This document shows positions 8,213 through 15,459 of a DNA stretch of 37,345 bases, in pieces (the first letter of the stretch is position 1; every line of letters starts with the position of its first letter). The notes beneath the pieces are model-generated. The model did not search any database. It was not told where the DNA came from and was given only the letters and a program-made list of their open reading frames with translations. This DNA is from Candidatus Competibacteraceae bacterium. Lineage in GTDB: Bacteria > Bacteroidota > Bacteroidia > CAIKAF01. Where the stretch lies: NCBI GenBank assembly GCA_014879445.1, contig JACSSC010000011.1:1-37345 (forward strand), read 5' to 3'. A program made the translations under genes and the position numbers.

Positions 8213-10495
8213 ATGAAAAGATTTTTTTTGTTGATTTTTGGATTAATACCATTATGGGTATCTAGTCAAAATGTACCTATTGGTACTTGGCGAACACATT
8301 TGCCTTATAACAGAGCAACAACGATTACCAGCGATGGCACCACTCAGTATTGTGGAACGCTTAGTAGCTTGTTTGCTTATAATTCATCTACGGGTCATTA
8401 TGAAAGATATACAAAAACTGAAGGATTCTCAGGCGTAGGAGTGAGTCGAGTGGCTTATCACAAGCCATCTCAAACACTTATTATAGCATATGATGATGCG
8501 AATATTGATTTGTTGTATCAGGATGAGGTTTATAATCTTTCTCAAATCAAAACCTTTTCTATTCAGGGAAGTAAAAAAATAAATAACATTACATTTAAAG
8601 GAGATACGGCAATTCTTTCATGCGATTTTGGAGTTGTCTTTTTGGATGTTAGAAACCGTATATTTAAAACGGATGTTAAATTTAGTGATAATCTTAGTTT
8701 TTCCTCACTTAATTGCCATGATGCAGCTTTTATGAACGGATATTACTACTTTGCTACAAGCGGTGGCGTATTTCGTGTTCATCAGTCGGATGAGATTAAA
8801 AACCTATTAAACTGGACTCAAATAAATGCATTTGGCGTTGGCCCGTATGGTGCGATGGAAGTGATGAACAACATGCTTTATGTTTCATATTCAGGGTTGT
8901 TGGCTTTTGGCTTGAATGATGCCGATACGCTTTTTAGTTTTGACGGGATGCAAAAAACAGTTTTGTTTCCTGGTCATACTAAAGTGATTTATGATTTGCA
9001 TGCAGCCAATAATCAGTTGGTGATATTAAATGAAGACGAGTTGCGTGTAATCAATACAGCAGGTTCCATCGTATGGCAAAAAGCAGGGTGTTTTGATAGA
9101 GCACGTCAGGCCACAATGGATAATTCCGGTAGTGTGTGGATAGCTGATAATGTTTATGGCGCTTTTCATGTTAATCCTTCGACTTGTCAAATTTATGTGA
9201 TGGATGGGCCCTTCACGTTTAATGTTTTTGATATTGAAATTTCTCAAGGTATTATTTGGTGTGCAGCAGGGGCATTAAATGTGAATTTTAATAATGCATA
9301 TAATATTGAAGGATTGTATTATAGGCGCGATAATGATTGGAAAGCTCTTTATATACCTGATTTTGGATACCCTGAGCAAACGCTTGATGTGATTGATATT
9401 GCGATTGACCCCAATGATCCACTTCATGTATATGCTGCATCATGGGGTATGGGTTTGTTTGAAATTCAAAATTATACTGTTATTAATCAGTTAGTAGCTG
9501 CGCCATTACAGACCTCATTGCTGGCCGGATTTGAATATAAGATTGGGGGGGTGGCTTTTGATCACAATAATAATCTTTGGTTATCAAATGCACATACGAC
9601 TGCGCCATTAAAAGTGAAAAAAACCAATAATTCTTGGTCAGTATTTGGTATGGGGTCAAATACACCCACTTCAAATGCTGTTGTTAAAGTTGAGATTGAT
9701 GATTTAAATCATATTTGGGTTTCAGTTGTTGGAAAGGGAGTATCTGTTCTAAATCCCGAATCAGGGGCATCTCGATTACTTACAAATATATATAATCAGG
9801 GAGATTTGCCCAATGTTAATGTGAGAGCTATCGCATGCGATAAAAATGGAGAGATGTGGATAGGTACTGATGATGGCATTCGAGTGTTTTCTCCCGGTCA
9901 GGTTTTCTCCAGTTCTAATATAAACGGACAAAAAATTGTTATTAAAAATGCTGACGGGAACAATGAATTACTTTTAGGAGAAACCATGATTACGGATATT
10001 GAAGTAGATGGAGCCAATCGAAAGTGGATTTCAACTTTTGGCAATGGCGTTAGATTGGTTTCTGAAAATGGAAAAGAAATTCTTTATTCATTCACTACAG
10101 ATAACAGCCCTTTATTGTCAAACAATGTTCATTGTATTGGGATTGATCACCAAACCGGTGAAGTTTTTTTTGGAACAGAGTTAGGTTTGGTTTCTTTTAG
10201 AGCAGAAGCTACACAGGCAAACAATTCATTTGGGCAGGTGTATGCATATCCAAATCCGGTAAAGCATGATTATAAAGGAGTGATAACGATTGCTGGCATG
10301 GCCGAACGTGCTACAGTTAAGATTACTGATGTGAGCGGCAACTTGGTGTATGAAACAGAATCACTCGGTGGTCAAGCTATTTGGGATGGGAAAAAATTTG
10401 ATGGTAGTCGTGTACAAACCGGTGTTTATTTAGTGTTTTGTACGAATCGTGATGCTTCTGAAACCGTAATCACCAAAATTCTTTTCATCAACTAA
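8213..10495 (+). CDS. porZ: Type IX secretion system protein PorZ (beta-propeller with C-terminal sorting domain)
   Basis: A 760-residue protein with signal peptide MKRFFLLIFGLIPLWVSSQ. The mature start, IGTWRTHLPYN, is typical of PorZ. Two beta-propeller regions follow, with repeats such as NNLWLSN, NHIWVSV, GEMWIGTDDGI and GEVFFGTELGL. The last 80 residues form a T9SS type A domain (YAYPNPVK, VKITDVSGNLVYE, TGVYLVF). In Porphyromonas gingivalis PorZ (776 aa) belongs to the surface attachment complex with PorU, PorV and PorQ and helps deliver A-LPS to cargo. Length and architecture agree. A generic propeller protein is the alternative. TACATTTG at 8154-8161 may be its -7 box. recO follows after one base. 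Confidence 0.85.
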   Translation: MKRFFLLIFGLIPLWVSSQNVPIGTWRTHLPYNRATTITSDGTTQYCGTLSSLFAYNSSTGHYERYTKTEGFSGVGVSRVAYHKPSQTLIIAYDDANIDLLYQDEVYNLSQIKTFSIQGSKKINNITFKGDTAILSCDFGVVFLDVRNRIFKTDVKFSDNLSFSSLNCHDAAFMNGYYYFATSGGVFRVHQSDEIKNLLNWTQINAFGVGPYGAMEVMNNMLYVSYSGLLAFGLNDADTLFSFDGMQKTVLFPGHTKVIYDLHAANNQLVILNEDELRVINTAGSIVWQKAGCFDRARQATMDNSGSVWIADNVYGAFHVNPSTCQIYVMDGPFTFNVFDIEISQGIIWCAAGALNVNFNNAYNIEGLYYRRDNDWKALYIPDFGYPEQTLDVIDIAIDPNDPLHVYAASWGMGLFEIQNYTVINQLVAAPLQTSLLAGFEYKIGGVAFDHNNNLWLSNAHTTAPLKVKKTNNSWSVFGMGSNTPTSNAVVKVEIDDLNHIWVSVVGKGVSVLNPESGASRLLTNIYNQGDLPNVNVRAIACDKNGEMWIGTDDGIRVFSPGQVFSSSNINGQKIVIKNADGNNELLLGETMITDIEVDGANRKWISTFGNGVRLVSENGKEILYSFTTDNSPLLSNNVHCIGIDHQTGEVFFGTELGLVSFRAEATQANNSFGQVYAYPNPVKHDYKGVITIAGMAERATVKITDVSGNLVYETESLGGQAIWDGKKFDGSRVQTGVYLVFCTNRDASETVITKILFIN

Positions 10496-10496
10496 G

Positions 10497-11213
10497 ATGT
10501 ACATTAAAACGGCAGCCATAGTGCTGCAACAAATACCATATTCCGATTCTCGTTTCATTCTAAAAATGCTAACCAGAGAATATGGGATTCAAACATACTT
10601 AGTGCATGGTTCCAAAGGAAAAAAGAATAATAAATCGGCTTATTGCCAACCTATGCAATTACTTGAAATTGTTGCCACTTCTCATACTAATCGTAATTTT
10701 CAACACATAAAAGAGATATCTTTATTATATGTGTACCGTTCTTTATCAGTGCAGCCATATAAATCATCCATTGCTATGTTTGTTAATGAGATACTTATTA
10801 AAACGTCACCTGATGCAGGGCATGCTGAGCAGATATTTGATTTTGTTTATGAATGGTTAATCGAGTTAGACCATACATCTCAGCCACTAACGTATCATGC
10901 AATCAAGTTTTTGCTCGATTTTACAGTGTATCTTGGCATTGACCCAATGAATAATTTTAGTGAGCAGCATTGTCTGTTTTGTATTAGAGACGGAAAGTTT
11001 GTAAAACAGGGTGAGATATTAGAGTTACATTTATTGTTTACAGAAGAGCAGAGCAGATGGCTTTATGCTTTAATGAGTGAAGATAAAATTTGTTTAACTC
11101 GTCAACAGCGTATTGAATGCCTCGATGCTTTCATTAGGTATTATCAATATCATGTGCCCGGTTTTAATGAATGTAAAACGGCAGGGGTGTTGCATCAAGT
11201 ATTTGATGCATGA
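10497..11213 (+). CDS. recO: DNA repair protein RecO
   Basis: A 238-residue protein. The N-terminal OB fold carries the standard entry KTAAIVLQQIPYSDSRFILKML and GIQTYLVHGSKGKK. It is followed by the helical region with the RecO segment FVNEILIKTSP. RecO loads RecA with RecR in gap repair. The C-terminal zinc module is reduced: one CxxC (CLFC) is visible, without a clear second pair. The start lies 1 bp after the porZ stop, so the genes are coupled. The gene ends 1 bp from the convergent kinase-like gene. Confidence 0.93.
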   Translation: MYIKTAAIVLQQIPYSDSRFILKMLTREYGIQTYLVHGSKGKKNNKSAYCQPMQLLEIVATSHTNRNFQHIKEISLLYVYRSLSVQPYKSSIAMFVNEILIKTSPDAGHAEQIFDFVYEWLIELDHTSQPLTYHAIKFLLDFTVYLGIDPMNNFSEQHCLFCIRDGKFVKQGEILELHLLFTEEQSRWLYALMSEDKICLTRQQRIECLDAFIRYYQYHVPGFNECKTAGVLHQVFDA

Positions 11214-11214
11214 T

Positions 11215-12096
11215 TTAAAATGGATTAATAATATTTCGAACAGATTGAATATATGATCCGACAAACAGATTGACGTGTACCAAAAGCGGATATAAGTTAC
11301 AGATTGAAAGACGTTGTTTCCAGTTTTTTTCCATAGGAAATTCTTCCTGATATGCATCATAAAATGCTGAGTCAAACCCACCAAATAGTGTTGTCATGGC
11401 AATGTCCATTTCTCGATGACCGTAATAAGTAGCTGGATCGAAAATGACTGGATCCCCATCCATGTTCGACATAAAGTTACCGCTCCATAGATCACCGTGC
11501 AATAAGCTCGGCTTCTCATCAGGAAAAATTTCATCTAATTTTTTATAAAGCAATTGAAACTTATTGACTAGCATTTCATCTGCTTTCCCACTATCGAATG
11601 CAAGGCGAAGCATGGGTTCAAGACGTTCGGTGATAAAGAACGAAGACCATTTGGTATGCCAGGTGTTTTTTTGTTTAAGTGAACCAATATAATTGTCGTA
11701 GTCAAGCCCAAATTGAGCTTGTGTTTGTTTGTGCAAACCTGCCAAGCCGTAACCAAAATCTCGCCAGAAATCATAATGGGGTGTGCCATTTTCAATATAT
11801 TCCATCAGCAAGCAGGAGGTATCTTCAGCCGATAAAACGGTTAACACTTTGGGTGTAAGAAGTGATGTATTGGTTTGAAGTAAGGATAGATTTTTGTTTT
11901 CAGTTTCAAAAAGGTCGGGATAGGATATCTTGTTATTACATTTGATAAAGAAAGATTGGTGGGATGTGCGGATAATATAGCTTGCATTGATAGACCCACC
12001 GCTAAGTTTATTCCATTCAGAAATATGCAAAGAAGAATCCGCATTTTTTCTTAAGTAATCTTCAACGATTCCTTGAAGTGGTAAATATTCAGCCAT
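11215..12096 (-). CDS. Fructosamine kinase family protein (APH-like fold)
   Basis: A 293-residue protein. The glycine-rich/nucleotide region includes SGGSINASYII and FIKCN. LLMEYIENG is the hinge. The catalytic loop is LLHGDLWSGNFM (Asp and Asn), and the metal-binding segment is VIFDPATYYGHREMDIAM. These match the FN3K/ketosamine-3-kinase family, which phosphorylates the sugar of glycated proteins or small ketosamines and leads to deglycation. The substrate in bacteria is usually unproven. I chose the ATG at 12096 (MAEY). The open frame extends 42 codons further upstream, but that part is unlike the family and would more than fill the space a promoter needs. It converges with recO. Confidence 0.88.
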   Translation of the reverse strand: MAEYLPLQGIVEDYLRKNADSSLHISEWNKLSGGSINASYIIRTSHQSFFIKCNNKISYPDLFETENKNLSLLQTNTSLLTPKVLTVLSAEDTSCLLMEYIENGTPHYDFWRDFGYGLAGLHKQTQAQFGLDYDNYIGSLKQKNTWHTKWSSFFITERLEPMLRLAFDSGKADEMLVNKFQLLYKKLDEIFPDEKPSLLHGDLWSGNFMSNMDGDPVIFDPATYYGHREMDIAMTTLFGGFDSAFYDAYQEEFPMEKNWKQRLSICNLYPLLVHVNLFVGSYIQSVRNIINPF

Positions 12097-12106
12097 ACCC
12101 TTAAAT

Positions 12107-12140
12107 TTTGATGTAAATTTCAAAAATTTATCTAAATTTG
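12107..12140 (+). promoter_or_regulatory. Possible promoter for the tRNA-Ala transcript
   Basis: TTTG at 12107-12110 and TAAATTTG at 12133-12140 are 22 bases apart and match the Bacteroidota -33/-7 pair. The direction is toward the tRNA, whose 5' end is about 109 bases beyond the expected start site. A nearer near-match, TAAATTTT at 12227-12234, is an alternative. Confidence 0.35.
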
Positions 12141-12255
12141 TCATGCATTTTAAAGAATCTTTATGTTTTCTGATTTTTTGATTTGCATTTTCTTTGCATG
12201 CAATTCGACAATAACAATGCATCCTATAAATTTTAGTATGTGTTAGTTAATAATA

Positions 12256-12329
12256 GGGGAATTAGCTCAGTTGGCTAGAGCGCTACAATGGCATTGTAGA
12301 GGCCACCGGTTCGAATCCGGTATTCTCCA
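12256..12329 (+). tRNA. tRNA-Ala (anticodon GGC)
   Basis: A complete cloverleaf. The acceptor stem is GGGGAAT (12256-12262) with ATTCTCC (12322-12328). The D arm is GCTC...GAGC. The anticodon stem is CTACA/TGTAG around loop ATGGCAT, with anticodon GGC at 12290-12292. The T arm is ACCGG-TTCGAAT-CCGGT. The discriminator is A12329. CCA is not encoded and must be added. GGC reads the GCC and GCT alanine codons. Confidence 0.97.
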
Positions 12330-12344
12330 CGTATGCATTCGCAT

Positions 12345-12369
12345 AAAGCCCGTCCTATGGACGGGCTTT
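12345..12369 (+). terminator. Intrinsic terminator of the tRNA transcript
   Basis: AAAGCCCGTCC (12345-12355) pairs perfectly over 11 bp with GGACGGGCTTT (12359-12369) around loop TAT, 15 bases after the tRNA. The trailing T run is weak (CATGTTTT), but the stem itself ends in TTT. Confidence 0.75.
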
Positions 12370-12461
12370 CATGTTTTAAGAATCCTTAAAACATGAAAGC
12401 AACAGGCAAGGCCGTGCTTTAATCGGATGTTGACGACTGGTATAAAACGGGTCGCAAAGCA
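12365..12461. repeat. Chain of overlapping inverted repeats after the tRNA
   Basis: The right arm of the tRNA terminator is reused. GCTTTCATGTTTTAAG (12365-12380) pairs perfectly over 16 bp with CTTAAAACATGAAAGC (12385-12400), loop AATC. The end of that stem is reused again: AAAGCA (12396-12401) pairs with TGCTTT (12415-12420). A further AAAGCA at 12456-12461 can also pair with that TGCTTT. The hairpins are therefore mutually exclusive alternatives. What this does is unknown. Confidence 0.7.
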
Positions 12462-12801
12462 ATCCCTTTTTGAACATTAATTTTTTCTTTACTTTTTAAT
12501 TAGGCAAATGTCGTATTGTAATATCTAAAACAAAGTCAAAAATTTGCATGGTTAATCAATAGCTATGATTCGTAATGCTTTTTTTTCAATCTTATTCCTA
12601 ATGGTGTTATCTGATTTAACGCATTATGCTCAAGAAGTTAATTTTGGTTTGAGAGATGTAGTTAACATATCTAATGTGGTTTTCATAAATACTGGACATG
12701 TATTATGATTCGTATCATTTATCCTGTATCATGGTTGAATCTTGTATGGATTTTTTTTGCGGAGTCAAAATTTCATCCATATAGGAAATAACTCCTACAG
12801 A
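12421..12801. other. Sparse region between tRNA-Ala and the RemB-like gene
   Basis: About 380 AT-rich bases. The only credible coding signal is the 47-codon signal-peptide ORF at 12565-12708. A second ATGATTCGTA start (12704) opens a 28-codon frame ending at 12790 that looks like chance. I find no tRNA-end duplication, integrase or transposon end. The stretch could be the remains of a deleted secreted-protein gene. Confidence 0.5.
12565..12708 (+). CDS. Short secreted peptide or gene remnant
   Basis: 47 codons from ATG to TGA. The first 22 residues look like a Sec signal peptide: a basic MIRN start, the hydrophobic core AFFSILFLMVL, then HYAQE with a likely cut before Gln, as is common in Bacteroidota. 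The mature part, about 25 residues, resembles no family I know. Either it is a genuine small exported peptide or, more likely, the front of a gene whose remainder has been lost. No promoter box was found. Confidence 0.35.
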   Translation: MIRNAFFSILFLMVLSDLTHYAQEVNFGLRDVVNISNVVFINTGHVL

Positions 12802-14409
12802 TTAGTAATCCATATAGAAGTTTGGTATTCGAGTTCGAAGGCCAAAATAAATAACAAAGGTTTGATCATCACGTATGGCTGATGATAAGCTACGGAACTG
12901 CATTCCCATTTCAACTCTTAAGTCATATGTTGGATTGATAATATAACCACCTCTTAATTCTCCAAACCAGATTTGTTCTTTCATTCCTTGTCCAACATAA
13001 TTGCCAAATTCGTTTGGATGATTAATGTCTTGTACAAAAACATTACCTCCATAATTCACCCCACCGGTATCTGTGCCATGCTGAGCATAGGATAATCGAG
13101 CTTCAGCTGTAATACGTTTGTTTTGATATCTTAAGATACCAATGGCTTCCCAAAAATTAGCACCTAATGGATGCGCTAAAGCTTGGTTGTAGTGTCCATA
13201 ATTGCTATTGATTCGGTAGTGTTGGTACGTGTATGGTCTAACGTAATTAAATTCTGTTTGGAAGTTTAAATTTCTCAAACCAAACATATGAAAATATTTG
13301 TATCCAATTTGAAACCCTTGCTTATTGGCACGCCACCCTTTTTGTGGATTTCCTAAAACGTATTGCAATAGAAACTCATCCAATAGGATTTGTGCATAAA
13401 TTTGATGATTATCGTGAGGTCTGATTTGCAAAGTAAAGCCCATTAGTGCATTGTCAGCCGAACCGAGCCCATATTCAATAGGCCGATAGAATATAATCGG
13501 ATTTATATAGTTCACGTCGAATCCACGCGTATTTCCTGTACTATCAGAACCACTCCAAATGATAGATTCAAAAAATCCTAGGGTTAGATAGCGAACGGGT
13601 TGAATGCTCAGATAATGAAATGTGCCATATTTTTTGTAATTCAAGTTGTCGGCATTCACTGAAGGTGTATTGTCTTGAAATTCAGCCCAGATATTAACAT
13701 ATTTAATTTTCCATACTTGAGTGCTGATCTTAAAATACGGATAGTTAAAGCTGTTGTCGCTCAGTAATAGTGAGCGATATCCATCACCAATAAAATGCTT
13801 TCCGTGCCCTAATTCAAAGCTGATATATTTTACTGGTGTAAAGTTGATATATCCACCGGCAAATGCATAGTCATAGCTTGCTTCTTTAAACTGTTTCGTT
13901 CGTCCTTGCCCCGGTATTACACGATTCGAATCAATGAAGTCAGTAATATAGTCGGCGAATGCTGCCTGATTTTCATAAAACTCGGTATAGAATGAAAGCA
14001 TTTTTGTGATATTTCCTCTGGCATGAAATCCACGCGTATTAAAGTATGTGAGCTGCCCAGGCAAGAAATTACGTCCGAGTTGAAAATTGAATGCAGGATT
14101 GGCATATAGTTGCACGTGTTTGGTTTCTAAATACAATAAATCTTCAGAAAATAGGCGCCGTCCCACAAATGAGCGGGCAAATTTACTGTTATAGTTAGGT
14201 ATATATCGCAATGAATCATAATCTAAATGTTGCTTGATTTCTCCAATTCTCCATGGTTTTACAGCTGTATGAAATGAAACATCTAGATTATTTAGCCCGG
14301 CTTCTGCTTGATTATAATCAAATGGATTATAATACATATGAGTATGCTGCGAATATGTATATACTCCACTAACACTAAGGATTAAAACGATTATAAATGT
14401 CTTTTTCAT
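12802..14409 (-). CDS. RemB/Wzi-like outer-membrane beta-barrel protein
   Basis: A 535-residue protein with signal peptide MKKTFIIVLILSVSGVYTYSQ. It has many amphipathic strands with alternating aromatic residues, and a C-terminal aromatic end (IPNFYMDY) typical of BAM-inserted barrels. The segment FELGHGKHFIGDGYRSLLLS and the following FNYPYFKI match the gliding-motility protein RemB and, more loosely, capsule-assembly protein Wzi. In Flavobacterium johnsoniae RemB is linked to gliding and surface behaviour. Here the role is inferred. The ATG at 14409 is chosen over a TTG at 14424. The gene diverges from metF with about 90 bp between starts and faces the sparse region after the tRNA. Confidence 0.72.
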   Translation of the reverse strand: MKKTFIIVLILSVSGVYTYSQHTHMYYNPFDYNQAEAGLNNLDVSFHTAVKPWRIGEIKQHLDYDSLRYIPNYNSKFARSFVGRRLFSEDLLYLETKHVQLYANPAFNFQLGRNFLPGQLTYFNTRGFHARGNITKMLSFYTEFYENQAAFADYITDFIDSNRVIPGQGRTKQFKEASYDYAFAGGYINFTPVKYISFELGHGKHFIGDGYRSLLLSDNSFNYPYFKISTQVWKIKYVNIWAEFQDNTPSVNADNLNYKKYGTFHYLSIQPVRYLTLGFFESIIWSGSDSTGNTRGFDVNYINPIIFYRPIEYGLGSADNALMGFTLQIRPHDNHQIYAQILLDEFLLQYVLGNPQKGWRANKQGFQIGYKYFHMFGLRNLNFQTEFNYVRPYTYQHYRINSNYGHYNQALAHPLGANFWEAIGILRYQNKRITAEARLSYAQHGTDTGGVNYGGNVFVQDINHPNEFGNYVGQGMKEQIWFGELRGGYIINPTYDLRVEMGMQFRSLSSAIRDDQTFVIYFGLRTRIPNFYMDY

Positions 14410-14473
14410 GCCGGATTTCGACAACTAAGATATAAACTTCAACTTGAAACCACAACCGAAATGGATTGTTTGA

Positions 14474-14481
14474 TATTTTTG
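14474..14481 (+). promoter_or_regulatory. -7 box for metF
   Basis: TATTTTTG fits TAnnTTTG and predicts transcription starting near 14488, 11 bases before the metF ATG. No -33 TTTG at normal spacing was found. No SAM riboswitch fits in the short leader. Confidence 0.4.
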
Positions 14482-14498
14482 CATAATAATTCGCGTAT

Positions 14499-15455
14499 AT
14501 GAAAGTTATCGAACGCATAAAAAAATCAAATGGGAATCCTATGTTTTCCTTTGAAATCATACCACCTCTTAAAGGGAATGATATTCAAACCATTTATAAT
14601 AGTATTGATCCATTGCTGCCATTTAATCCCTCTTTTATCAATGTTACGTATCATAGGGAAGAATTTACTTACAAGCAACGTGAAAAGGGTTATCTTGAAA
14701 AGATTTCGATGCGTAAACGCCCGGGAACTGTTGCAATTTGTGCTGCTATTTACAATAAATATAAGATTGATACTGTGCCTCATCTAATCTGTGGTGGGTT
14801 TAATAAGGAGGAAACGGAAAATGCCTTGATTGATTTACAATTTTTGGGTATTCGAAATGTACTGGCATTAAGGGGTGATCCTATCAAAACGGAATCCCAT
14901 TTTCTGCCCACTCAGGGAGGGCATTCCTACGCCGTTGAACTGGTTTCTCAAATTGCAAGCATGAACAAAGGCGTGTATTTAGATGAAGATATTAAAGGTG
15001 CAACTCCAACAGATTTTAGTATAGGTGTAGCCGGTTATCCTGAAAAACATTTTGAGTCGCCTAATATGGCAGTTGATATGAAGTATTTGAAGGATAAAAT
15101 TGATGCTGGCGCTGAATATATTATTACGCAGCTGTTTTTTGATAATCAGAAGTTTTTCAAATTTGTAGAGAAATGTCGCGAATATGGTATTCACGTTCCA
15201 ATTCTGCCAGGTATTAAACCCATTACACAATTAAAGCATATTACTTTTATGCCTAAATTTTTTCATGTTGAACTGCCCGAAACACTAACCCATGAATTGC
15301 TTAAATGTAAATCAGACCAGCAAGTCATGCAAACCGGTGTTGATTGGGCTGTACAGCAAAGTCGTGAGCTATTAGCTGCCGGTATGCCTGGTATTCATTA
15401 TTTTACGATGGGTCGTTCAGAAGCCGTTAGTCAGATTCTTAAACAAGCTTGGTAA
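14499..15455 (+). CDS. metF: 5,10-methylenetetrahydrofolate reductase
   Basis: A 318-residue TIM-barrel flavoprotein that reduces methylenetetrahydrofolate to 5-methyltetrahydrofolate, the methyl donor for methionine synthesis. FSFEIIPP carries the catalytic Glu. PSFINVTYH, PHLICGGF, NVLALRGDP and YIITQLFFD are the conserved strands of the MetF barrel, in order. Length is normal for the bacterial single-domain enzyme. It stands as a single gene. Its stop is 4 bp from the stop of the convergent PhoD-like gene. Confidence 0.97.
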   Translation: MKVIERIKKSNGNPMFSFEIIPPLKGNDIQTIYNSIDPLLPFNPSFINVTYHREEFTYKQREKGYLEKISMRKRPGTVAICAAIYNKYKIDTVPHLICGGFNKEETENALIDLQFLGIRNVLALRGDPIKTESHFLPTQGGHSYAVELVSQIASMNKGVYLDEDIKGATPTDFSIGVAGYPEKHFESPNMAVDMKYLKDKIDAGAEYIITQLFFDNQKFFKFVEKCREYGIHVPILPGIKPITQLKHITFMPKFFHVELPETLTHELLKCKSDQQVMQTGVDWAVQQSRELLAAGMPGIHYFTMGRSEAVSQILKQAW

Positions 15456-15459
15456 TTTA

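Noticed and set aside
12097-12222. N-terminal extension of the fructosamine-kinase-like protein
   Set aside because: The frame is open to an ATG at 12222, but the extra 42 residues are Lys/Cys/His-rich and unlike the family, and a promoter-like pair lies across them.
12256-12801. tRNA-Ala as attachment site of an integrated element
   Set aside because: No second copy of the tRNA 3' end and no integrase or phage gene was found in the window.
14410-14498. SAM riboswitch before metF
   Set aside because: The space to the divergent gene is about 90 bp, and the leader after the -7 box is about 11 bases, too short for any SAM aptamer I know.
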